Assembly: GCA_016271365.2 (NCBI GenBank)
Contig: CM057449.1
Location: 1,561,490,501 to 1,561,554,500, forward strand
Reading direction: 5' to 3'
Length of the DNA stretch: 64,000 nucleotides
Source of the DNA: Neoceratodus forsteri
Lineage: Eukaryota; Chordata; Ceratodontiformes; Ceratodontidae
Part shown: positions 46,680-56,366 of the stretch, in pieces
How the letters are laid out: each line of letters opens with the position of its first letter
How positions within the stretch are numbered: position 1 is the first letter of the stretch
Translations under genes and position numbers: made by a program
The notes under the pieces: model-generated
Seen by the model: the letters and a program-made list of their open reading frames with translations, nothing else
The model's database searches: none
What the model was told of the DNA's origin: nothing

Positions 46680-46975
46680 ACCTCTCTTCCATCGCTACCA
46701 CTGCAGAAAGAAGACTGCCTACACAGATGAACACTTTCTCTGTGTGCCGTCTTGGGCCCGACCATGAAATCTCCAGCTGTGAGCTCTGCCAGCAGTTTAA
46801 TCAAACAACCATCAGGTGATGCAAAAAGGCACTAAAGAATTTCCTGATGGAGCAACAAGTAGCCAGTTCTGAGCAGGGATCCTCTGGGGTCCCGTCCTCT
46901 CAGTTGCTGGCAGGGTCGTCAAGCTCCCAGGCCTCTAAGGCCTGAGACATGTCCTTGGGGAAATTTCATAAAAAA
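46680..46975 (+). pseudogene. DIRS A3 gag N-terminus
   Basis: KKTAYTDEHFLCV continues after a shift into RLGPDHEISSCELCQQF, the Cys/His motif region of DIRS gag. A Ser-rich part follows and the region ends at the deletion junction near 46975. Confidence 0.6.
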
Positions 46976-49010
46976 AGACCCTTTTTGCATCCCCACTCAA
47001 TGCAGAATTGCCCAGTTTTTGCTCACTTGATCCAGGGCCTAGAGTTTTCTGGTGAGACGTGTTGTCCCTCTCCTGGAGCGGGAGGTTTCTTTACCCATTA
47101 CCTCCGTTCCCTCTAATTGAGAGTGTGCTCATCAAACTGCAGATGAAGGGTGCCAGCATGATTCTAATAGCTCCATTCTGGACCTGCCAGATACGGTTTC
47201 CCCTGCTACAGCAGCTAGCGAAGAAACCCCCGGTTCCCCTCCCCCTCTGCAGGCACCTGTTGACACAGGCTCAGGGGACCCCAGTCCATCCAAACCTCAG
47301 GGCCCTCTGTCTGCATGCTTGGCTCCTGAGGACATAGCCATCGCCAGACTGGGAGTCTCCAGTAGAGTAGCAGACATCCTGGTGGCCATACGGAAGCCTT
47401 CCACTCGAGCCACGTATGCCATTAAATGGAAGCGGTTTGATATTTGGGCTGCTAAACATAATCTGGACCCTTTCACCTGTCCCATGAGTCAGATCCTGGA
47501 TTACCTGATTTCTCTGTCCAACTCAAGTCTCTAGTACTACTCCCTCAAGGTGCACCTTTCGGCTGTTTCGGCTTTTCATGAGCCCATAGGTGACCATACA
47601 ATAGCTCAGCTGGATGTCTCTCATATCTTTTTGAGGGGCATCCTACATCTGAAACCTGCAATCCATTCTCCCGTCTCAGCTTGGGATATTTTTTTTTGTA
47701 TTCTATTTTTATCCCCCCTTGTCTTCCCGTTGACCTCTCCTTCGGGCCATCTGTGGTCTGTCCCCCACCGTTCACTTGTGCCCCCGTCCATTGCCACCAT
47801 CCACCACCACAGATGGCAGACACCCTCTGGGTAATCCAGTGTAACCCTTCACCGGATGGGTTCTCCTCCGAGGAGAAAGGCACCAGTGGGGGCCATCCAG
47901 CACAACTTCTTGACCTCTCGGGTGCTGCTGAGGTGGTCTCTGGGGCCCGACCAGCACATTCCTGGTGGCGGAGGGACCAGACGGACATCATCCGGTCGAG
48001 TGGTGGAGTGTTTTTTACTTTTCTCCTCAGAGGCGCAGTGTGCCATGATGTTTAGGCATATGCCGATGTCCACCACAACTCCTAGTCAGTCAGTCGGCGC
48101 ACTGCTATACACCCAGTCTCCACTGGGAGTCCGCGAGTACTGGGCACTTCCCACCCTCCCCGGAGAAGGTGAGCAGTCATCCCAGATGCTCAAGCCCTGC
48201 TCCCCAGCTAACCCGTCCAGCGACTGGAGGTCCGCTCCCAAACCCGGGTTGCCAGCGTCGCAAGTGGAAATGCAACTGCTGTGCCGATGGGCCGGCGAGC
48301 AGCTTGGGATTTGAATTTTGTTTTGCAGAAATTGATTCTGTCTCTTTTTGAGCCCACCACAACTTTCGAGCTATACTTCCTTTCTTGGAAAGCATTATTT
48401 TTAGTGTCCATTACTTCTACTCGAAGAATTTCAGAGATTCAGGCCCTCTGGTGTGAGGAGCCTTATTTGATTTTTCACAGACAGAGCGTCTTCGCACAGA
48501 AATCCTAAGTTTCTCCCTAAGGTGGTCTCTGAGGTCACACTTAACCAATCAAGCCACCTTTCTGTTTATTTTCCGGAGTGTGCCAATCCAGGGGAAGCAC
48601 TGCTGCATACATTAGATATGCGTAGACCTTTGAAGCATTTCTTGCTTTGGAACAAGGAATGTAGAAAGTCAAAGCAGTTGTTTTTCTTTCTTTTGCCCCA
48701 GGTAGAGAGGGTGTTTTGGTTTCTAAACAATCTTTATATAAATGGTTGGTAAATTGCATTGTGTTCTGCTACAACAAGTACAGCAAAGAATTGCCTGGAG
48801 CAGTCAAAGCTTATTCTACAAGAGGCTTGGTTACCTCTGTGGCTTGTTTCCGAGGGGTCTCAGCTGCTAACATCAGTGCAGCTGTTACCTGGAGTACCCT
48901 CCATACTTTCACCAAGCACTACAGTCTGGATGTTGCCTCAAGAGCCTGTGCAGGATTTGCAGGGCTGTGCTGCAGGCCTCCTGTCCTAAGTTTATGGTTG
49001 GCCTTCCTCC
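46976..49010 (+). pseudogene. DIRS A3 methyltransferase-like remnant and tyrosine recombinase
   Basis: LNAELPSFCSLDPGP, MILIAPFWTCQIRFPLLQQ and RATYAIKWKRFDIWAAKHNL lead into the recombinase. After the helical part the retroposon is inserted at 47688-48299. The frame picks up with ITSTRRISEIQALW (box I, about 48420), AYSTRGLVTSVACF (box II, His changed to Tyr before STR) and VTWSTLHTFTKHYSLDVASR with the Tyr (about 48890). Several frame changes and the insertion inactivate it. Confidence 0.8.
47677..48310 (-). mobile_element. 612-bp retroposon, copy 2, with 11-bp target duplication
   Basis: CAGCTTGGGAT flanks the insert (47677-47687 and 48300-48310). A T-run follows the left copy, so the element is on the minus strand. 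The GC-rich head, the CAGATGCTCAAG block and CCCGGGTTGCCAGCG match copy 1. A minus-strand open frame (48076-47849) beginning MVDIGICLNIMAHCASEE is Ser/Lys-rich like an L1 ORF1 N-terminus, which is only a suggestion of origin. Confidence 0.8.
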
Positions 49011-49084
49011 CAGACTGTCTGTCTGCTCCGTTAACTGCTTGAGGCTCATTCCTGCAGTGTGACTTGGTGACTAAGATACCTCCA

Positions 49085-49504
49085 AAGAAGATAGAACAGT
49101 TACATAAGAACTTACTGTAACAGTAGATCTTCAAGGGAATCTCAGTAATCAGGTCTGATTTTCCTCTCACCATCCCCCTTTTTGGGGCTGCTTACTGGAA
49201 TTGGCTAGCTGGTGTGTCCAGCCTTTTTTATAAGTCTGGGCATTACTCTCTGTCCTTGGTCCCCCATGGCTAGAGCTATACTCTCTGTCTCCAGGGGAAA
49301 GAACTGAGGAGGGAGCTGGGCCATTCACACCTTTATAGGGTTGATGACCTTGAAGGATGTCAGCAGCGTTGGTGGCCCCACTGAACTGCTGAAAATCTCC
49401 TGAGTGTATCCTGCTTCATCAATTGTGAAGTTCCTATGGTGTGACCTGATGACTGAGATCCCCTCAGAGATCTACTGTTACAGTAAGTTCTTACGTAACT
49501 GTTC
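49085..49504 (+). repeat. ICR and right ITR of DIRS A3
   Basis: ICR dyad GTTACAT...TGTAAC at 49099-49121 and right-terminal dyad GTTACAG...CGTAAC at 49477-49499, both with inner TAAG/CTTA. Right ITR 49260-49475 mirrors the left end. Confidence 0.85.
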
Positions 49505-49529
49505 TTTCCTTAAAGTACCATCTTTATCA

Positions 49530-50436
49530 AATGTTCTAGGAGCATGGACATGTTGTTCATCCACATTCTCTGGCATATCCCTTTCCCCTTTAAAACTTGC
49601 CGGAAGTCTTCAAGCTGGCTTCTCCCACCCACTCGGGTGGTAAATACCTCGGCTCCGCCTCATGACGCCAGATCTTCCTTTCTGCTGGAAGATACAGGTC
49701 CCTCGTGGTACTCTTGTATTTCGTAGGCCCTGGCTTCATAACGTCGGTTTTACCTCAACTTGCTGTTAAACTCGTTAGAGTTATTGATTCCGATTCGAAT
49801 ATGGAAGAAAAATCGTCCCCTGTATTTCGCCGGTGTACCTGCGACCAGAAGATGTCGGTCACCGATCCCCACCTAACATGCATGTACTGCCTCAGCATCG
49901 GACATGACACCTCGTCGTGCACTTTTTGTTTGGCCTTCCATCCCAGTGTTCTGGACGACTGCAAGGCACACCTTAAACTGGGGAGACCGGAGAAAAGGAA
50001 CCCACTGGTGAAATCTAAAGAGGCAAGGTGGGCAGTTTCCACGGCTGTGGGATCAACCGAGCAGATGAAGACATTCGAGGAGGAAGCAGCTCAAGCTTCG
50101 GCCACTCGAAGCTTCTTTGTTCCACTCAACCTCGGCTCGACTTTCATGGGCTCCTTTAGGGAGTTGTGCCAGTCTTTCCCCACCAGGGGCGAGGCGCCCA
50201 CGGGCTCACACTCCTCCCACACTTGGAAGAGGGATAAGGACCCTAAGTCTTCTTCCTCCAGAAGAAGACGCTCCTGGGACCGAGAGAGGTCCGAGTCCCA
50301 GGAACATACGGTCTCGACCTCGGTCAAGATTGCATCCTCGGCCGCCGGCTTTATGGACCTTCCGTCGGGCCAAGGCACTGAGACCAAGGAAAGGGCCAGA
50401 CCGACCGAGATTACGCTCGACCCGATCGAGCCTTTC
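49530..50436 (+). mobile_element. DIRS B3, left end only
   Basis: A left ITR (TTCTAGGAGCATGGACATG, TGTTCATCCACATTC) and the first 210 gag codons are present, then a second family B left end begins at 50437. No remainder of B3 follows the right end of B4, so this is a truncated copy and not one simply split by B4. It starts 25 bp after the right end of A3. Confidence 0.8.
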
Positions 50437-50439
50437 TAG
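49801..50439 (+). pseudogene. DIRS B3 gag N-terminal fragment (longest intact Cys/His module)
   Basis: ATG at 49801 opens MEEKSSPVFRRCTCDQKMS, then TDPHLTCMYCLSIGHDT, SSCTFC and HPSVLDDC. The cluster is C-x-C-x9-H-x3-C-x2-C-x5-H-x4-C-x2-C. After this come GRPEKRNPLVKSKEARW, FFVPLNLGSTFMGSFRELCQ and a Ser/Arg section with SSSRRRRSWDRERS. The frame is open for 212 codons and is cut by the start of B4. It is useful as a reference for the N-terminal gag of the family. Confidence 0.8.
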
Positions 50440-50708
50440 GGACATGGATATATTGTTCAATCCACACTTCATGGCAGGTTCCTTGCCGCTTTAAATCTTG
50501 CCGGAAGGTCTTAAAGCTGGCTTCTCCCACCCAACCGGGTGGTAAAACTCTCAGCTCCGCCCCATGATGACAGATCTTCCTTACCGCTTGGAAGCTCAGG
50601 TTCCCTCCTTAGCGCTCTGCGTTTAGACTGGACCCAAACTCTTTGGTTAACCCGAAACTAATTTTAAAGTTTATAAGACTTCGGTCTGTTTCTTCCTTCA
50701 CGGCTGCG

Positions 50709-52986
50709 ATGGATAAATCGACTCCCGGTTTTCATTGGTGCCCATGCGGGCAGAAGATGTCTCGGACCGATCCGCACTCCACGTGCGTCTATTGCCTCGG
50801 GCTTGACCACGATCCGCAGGCCTGCGATTTGTGCAAGTCCTTCGGCCAATGTCCTCGAAGACCATGCTGCTAGACTCCAGCTTGAGCGAGAGGCGATTCG
50901 CCGTGAAGTCAGAGGAGGTCTGTTGCAGTGTCCACGCGGCGGGATCGGCTGAGCAACTTGAACAGATGATCGCCTTCTAGAGGAGGAGGAGAGGCAGCCA
51001 GGCCGCATCTTCGGCCCTCCTTGGTCTGCATTTATCCCGCTCTCCTTGGGTTCCTCCTATACGGCTGCTTTTAAGGAGCTTTGTCAGTCCCTCTCCACGA
51101 AAGGTGAGGGTCCATCGGGACACTCCCCTCGGTCCAAGAAGAAGGACTTGAAGGGTAAGTCCCACTGTCGGCGTTCGTGGGAGCAGGAGAAGTCCCCTTC
51201 CCCGGACAGTCGACACTCTACTTCAGTCGAGGTTGTGGCTAAGGCCACTGGCTTCATGGTGTCCCCGTCAGGTCAGTCGGCCAAGACACCCATCGGATGG
51301 GCTGTCGACTGGAGAAGTTGACAACCCTTCTTCACCGGTTCCCCCGGTAGAAACTGAGGACTTGTCTGCACCTCCTGTGCCAGAGTCCCCGGTTAAGATT
51401 CCCGAGCCGAGGGAGGAACGGGTTTCCCCTGCTCCCTCCCAGTCCCACCCTCGGAAACACCGACGGTCTCGGACCTCCTCTCAGTCCAGCCGATCCCGGC
51501 GGTCTCGGTCTCGGCACCAAGGAAAACAGCAGTGCCGCTCATCCTCATCTTCTTCCTCTTCAGAGGAAAGGCTTTGGCTCAAATTGCGTCAATGCTACGA
51601 GGACTTAATGTGGTAGCAGCTCCTTCTGACCGTGGACAAGCCGACCCTGTTGCCTTCCCCAGCCATTAAGTGGCTGTCACCTGAAAGGCCAAAACAACCC
51701 CTCGTGGTTGCCGAGGAGCCCAAACTGGCGCCGGTTGTTCGGCCAAAACCAGCTGCACCACCTATTGTGGTGGAACCCCCGCCTCCACAACCTAAATCTG
51801 GGGCTCTGACCAAGGATTCTCGGTCGGTCAGGGGCTGCCCCATCGGTTGTCGGTCACCCTCACTCCCAACTGTCCTCGGCAGGTGGAGGGTGGCTCAGGC
51901 CCTAGGCAGCTGTTCGCAGACTCCTCGGAGTCTGATGATGACTCGTCCCTGTTCTCCAGGCCCCTTGACCTGGAGTCCACTGGGGGACAGTCAGTGGACG
52001 AGACCCCATCCTCATTCATGGGTCTGCTTCGGCTCATCTCAGAGTCTACTGGGATGCAGCTCGAACCCATGTCCAAGCGGGCCAAGTATCCCCTCATGGA
52101 GATACTGGACCGAGGAGATTATCCCACGGAGGCCTTTCCGGTAGCTGAAGCCATTGTTGGCCCAGCCTTGGAGTTATGGCATCGGCTGGCTTCTTGTCCT
52201 GCTCCTTCGGCCAGGATGGCCAGGAAGTATGCAGTCCCAACTGGCTCACTGTCCGGTTTTTCGGAGCACCCCTCTGGAGAGGGGCTTGTAACCGATAGTG
52301 TTTTCTGGCGTTCCGGGAACACCAGGGACGTGGACAAGCCTCCCGACAAAGAGTCCAAAAAGTTGGACTATGCCGGATGTAAGGTGTACGCTGTGTCCTC
52401 CCTAGGCCTCCGTCAGGCCAGTTCGGCTGTACTGATGGCACACTTCTCCCACGCCCTTATGGGCTCCTGGATGAGGTGATCCTCATCTCCGGCTGACCTC
52501 CAGACTATGGTCAAGCAGGTGTGGGATCAGGGATGGGCGGTGGCGAAGCAGCAGCTCCAAACTGCTCTGGATATTGGAGACTCTTGTGCCCGGTCAGTAG
52601 CGGCCGCAGTGTCCATGCGCCGCAGAGCTTGACTGTGGATCTCCACCTTCACGGCGGATACCCAGCACAAGCTGGCAGACGTCCCCTTCCTGGGTACCGA
52701 CTTGTTCGGGCCCGGGGTGGAAGGCCATCTCCAGAGGATCGAGAAGTCCAGTGCCACCTTGGACTCTGTCATGTCTGCCCAGAAGGACAAAGGCTACCAG
52801 CAGCAGCGTAAGCCCTTTCGCCCTTCTGCCCCTGCGGCACGTCCGGCCCGGCAACACCAGCATCAGGGCCAGCAGGCTCGCACTTGGCACCCCAAAGCCA
52901 ATCCTGCAGCTTCTTCCAGTAGGAAGCTGGGAGGAAAAGGCCCAGGAAGCCCCTCGGCCAGTCCCTCCTCCAAGCCTGCCCAGTGA
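50709..52986 (+). pseudogene. DIRS B4 gag-like protein
   Basis: ATG at 50709 opens MDKSTPGFHWCPCGQKMSRT, then DPHSTCVYCLGLDHDPQAC and DLCKSF: the full Cys/His module before a stop at 50871. Further parts are in shifted frames: SLGSSYTAAFKELCQSLSTK, an RS-domain-like tract at 51440-51560 (RSRTSSQSSRSRRSRSRHQG), the PYxYLMEILDRGDYPTEAF-type capsid block (51847-52479, KESKKLDYAGCKVYAVSSL), and a Gln/His/Pro-rich end closing PSSKPAQ at 52986. About four shifts break it. Confidence 0.75.
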
Positions 52987-53217
52987 CGGGTTGAGGGGTG
53001 TCGCCCCCAGCCTTGTCGCTCCCCCCTGGGTTTCCCCCGTGGGGGGACGGCTCTGCCACTTTCTTTCTGCCTGGTCCGCTATCACCACGGACCACTGGGT
53101 GTTGGAAGTGGTAGGGAAGGGTCTGCCTCTAGAGTTCGAGCAGGCCCCGCCCTTCCGAGCCGTCGCCCCTCGGGGTCTACAGGGTCCTCAGCTCCTCTGT
53201 CGGCCCGTCGAGCCGAC

Positions 53218-54760
53218 ATTGCCCTGCTCCTCCAGAAGGTGGTGATCAGGGAGGTGGTGGATCCTCCCCCAGACCCAGGGTTTGTGTCCAGGTCCCGAAA
53301 CAGACGGGGGGGCTGGCACCCCATTCTAGACCTGCATGACCTGAACAGGTTCCTAAGGTCTCAAACCTTCAGAATGGTCACTCTGGCTCAGATCATTCCA
53401 TCCCTGGAACGAGGCATGTGGTTCTGTTCTCTGGACCTCCAGGATGCGTTCTTTCATGTCCCAATCCGTCTGTCCCACCAGCGATTCCTCCGCTTCAGAG
53501 CAGAGGGGTCCCTTTATGAGTTCTGGGCCATGCCCTTCGGCCTCTCTCCAGCTCCCAGGGTCTTCACCAAATGCATGACAGTGGTGACAGCATTCCTACG
53601 GCACCGAAGGGTCCGAGTGTACCCTTACCTGGACGACTGGCTGATTGCGGCCTCCTCCAGACGAGGTGGAGCAGTCCAGGGATCTGGCCCACCAGGTTTG
53701 CTCTCAGATTGGCCTCCTTATCAACGAGGCCAAGTCGGAACTCATGCCAAAGCAGGTTATTCAATTCATCGGGGCAGAGCTAGACTCTCTTCGAGCCAAA
53801 GCACGGCTCCTGGTGGACAGGGCCGAGGTTCTTTCCTCCTTTACCCAGTCATTTCAGGTTGGGCAATTGCGCCCTGATCGGGACTTCCTGTGCCTCCTGG
53901 ACCTCATGGCGGCCTGCACCAGCGTGGTCCGTTGGGCCCGTTGGCACATGCATCCCCTACAATGGGGACTGGCCAGCCAATGGTCACAGCGCTCCGGTCC
54001 TCTGGACCAGCCAGTGGCGGTGACCCAGGAGATGTGGAACGCTCCAGTGGTGGATCGTTCCAGCTTTATCTGCAGGAGGGCATCCTGTGTCCGCCCCGAG
54101 CCAACGGTCTCTCTATCGACCGATGCCTCTCTGATGGGTTGGGGTTCCCATCTGGGGGAGCACAGAGCGCATGGCCTCTGGTCCCCTCTGGAGTCCCGAT
54201 GCCACATCAACCTGCTGGAGCTTCAAGCGGTCCATCTAGCCCTCACCGCCTTCGCTCCGTTTGTACAGGGTCAAGTGGTCCAGGTCCAGACGAACAATAC
54301 CATGACCACGTACTACCTAAACCGCCAGGGCAGGACACGCTCCATGCCCCTGTGCAAGGAAGCTCTCCGCACTTGGTCCCTCATGCGCAGCCTGGAGCTG
54401 GATCTCCTAGCCATCCATGTGGCAGGAGCCTCCCAACACTCTGGCCGATGCCCTAAGCCGGATAGGGGCTGCGTCCCACGAGTGGTCTCTCCTGCCGGAG
54501 GTAGTGCAAGATCTGTTCTCCCACTAGGGCACGCCTCAGGTGGACCTGTTTGCCTCCAGGGAGAATGCGAAGCTGAGGCTGTTTCATGCCCGCCCCCCTC
54601 AGCAGGGCTCGCTGCAGGGGATGCCTTCTCGAGGCCGTGGACCCCGGGCCTCTTCTATGCCTTTCCCCCATTTCCCTTGATCCACAAGGTGCTTCTCAAG
54701 GCGAGGAGGGACAAGGCACAGGTGATTCTGGTAGCCCCAGACTGGTCCTGCCAGTTCTAG
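53218..54760 (+). pseudogene. DIRS B4 RT - RNase H - methyltransferase-like region
   Basis: RT (53239-53690) reads WHPILDLHDLNRFLRSQTF, CSLDLQDAFFHVPI, MPFGLSPAPRVFTKCM and VYPYLDDWLIAAS with all Asp residues. A one-base shift near 53665 then moves the frame. RNase H (53645-54760) has LSTDASLMGWGSHLG, CHINLLELQAVHLALTAF, QTNNTMTTYYLNRQG (expected Asp is Asn) and VAGASQHSG followed by a short shift. The DAFSRPWTPGLFYAFPPFPL block and VILVAPDWSCQF close it. Confidence 0.85.
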
Positions 54761-54899
54761 TATCTAGATCTCCTCAGCCTCAGCTCCAGGCTCCCGAGAT
54801 GGCTCCCAGCCTGCCCGGACCTGATCTCAGTCAACCAGGGGAAGGTTCTCCACCCAGACCTTCAATCCCTGCATCTGACGGCCTGGTTCCTGAGCGGCT

Positions 54900-55905
54900 A
54901 GAGTTCTAGGCCTTGGATCTTTCCGACGAGGTCCTCAACATTGTTGAGGCATCCCATAAGGAGTCGACCAGGAAATGCTATGCCTTTAAATGGAAGAGAT
55001 TCTCCATTTCGTGTTAGGGCAAGGGGTTGGACCCTTCCTCCTGTTCCTTGGCAAGCATTCTGGACTACCTGTGGTCTCTTTCTCAGCTAGGGCTTCGGTC
55101 GACGACCCTTAGGTGCACCTGGCAGCCATCTCTGCTTACTGTGGCGGCGAGGGAGGCAGATGGTGATGCAGGAAAAGGTGGTCGGGCGCTTTTCCAAAGG
55201 CATTGATCACATATCCCCTCCGGCGCGAGAACCTCCACCTCCGTGGGATCTACTGCTGGTATTGGCTAAGCTCATGGGCAAGCCATTCGAACCGATGCAC
55301 AGGTGTGACATCTCTCACCTGTCGTGTAAGACCGCCTTCTTGGTGGCTATCACGTCAGCCAGATGGATTGGGGAGCTCCATGCACTTTCCCTGAAAGCTC
55401 CCTACCTGGTCTTCCACAGGGACAAGGTTGTCCTGCGCCCCCACCCGAAATTTCTCCAGAAAGTGGTGTCGGAGTTTCACCTGTACCAGATGTTGACTCT
55501 GCTAGTATTCTACCCTAGTCACACCTCGGAGGCCGAGTACAGGCTCGTTTACTACAAAGAGCGTACGGCGGAAGTTCGGGGAGAGGTTCGCCAGGTGTTT
55601 GTCACCTACGCTGAAGACGCACCTGGCAGACCTGCAGCAAAGCGGACAGTTGGCAGGTGGATCACTTCTTGCATTGATCTCTGCTATAGATTGGCACATA
55701 GGGAGCCTCCCATAGGGCATAGGGCTTATTCTGCCCATCATACCACTGCATCGGTGGCTGCTGCTAGGGACCTCCCTATCCAGGAAATCTGCAGGGCTGC
55801 TACCTGAAAGTCAGCACACACCTTCATTTCCCATTACCACATCGACCTTGAGTCATGCCGGGATGCTGGTTTTGGAACCTCAGTTCTCCAGTCCCTGTTC
55901 ACTAA
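54900..55905 (+). pseudogene. DIRS B4 tyrosine recombinase lacking both catalytic arginines
   Basis: RKCYAFKWKRFSIS starts the domain, with stops at about 55016 and a shift near 55110. From 55160 the frame is open to a TGA at 55805 (replacing the Trp codon of AATW). Box I reads SARWIGELHAL where relatives have SARRTGELQVL, so the catalytic Arg is Trp. Box II reads YSAHHTTAS where relatives have HSNRHTAAS, so the second Arg is His. ISHYHIDLES with the Tyr follows the stop. The enzyme would be dead even without the stops. Confidence 0.8.
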
Positions 55906-55984
55906 GTAGGGGGTGTGTGGCTTGCCTCCCTGCTCCCGGAGAACTGCTAGGAGTCCACCAGACAGTGTGGATAGAACAATATAT

Positions 55985-56023
55985 CCACGCCCCTAGAAAT
56001 ACAGGTTACTCACCTGTAACAGG
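55985..56023 (+). repeat. left half of B4 ICR with dyad, target of DIRS C1
   Basis: ACAGGT-TACTC-ACCTGT at 56001-56017 followed by AACAG, then C1 starts. The other half of the ICR (TTTCTAAGAGTGGTATATG) is at 62068. Confidence 0.85.
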
Positions 56024-56366
56024 AGATCTTCCTGGACATAAAGTCTCCACCACTCATTCACACTAATGGGATCTGTGCCGGAGGCACTAGGACCCAGCGG
56101 GAGCAAACTTTTTGCTAGAGGATCGGCGCCAGAGATGGAGCTGCGAGGAGCGACACCATGAGCCCCAGCTCATGCGGCAATGACTGTCTCGGCATCAACC
56201 CTCCAACCGCCTCAGTTCCTTTTTTCCCGCCATTGAGTGCACTTCAGTGACGACGTCACTCGCCCGCAGGGAGTCAAACTTCAAACTAGCAGCATGGTTT
56301 TTCAGTTTTATTGTTTTGTAGTAATATCTCGAATAAAAGTCTCAACCTACGTTGACAGAGTCGACC

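Larger units (their letters stand above)
46343..49504 (+). mobile_element. DIRS A3, internally deleted, with a nested retroposon
   Basis: The left ITR (46343-46530) matches the reverse of 49260-49475 through TCAGTCATCAGGTCACA, ATTTTCAGCAGT and AACCCTATAAAGG. After a gag-like start the sequence jumps near 46975 straight to the post-RNase H block (LNAELPSFCSL), so RT and RNase H are missing. YR, ICR and right ITR remain. It could only have moved with RT supplied in trans. Confidence 0.85.
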
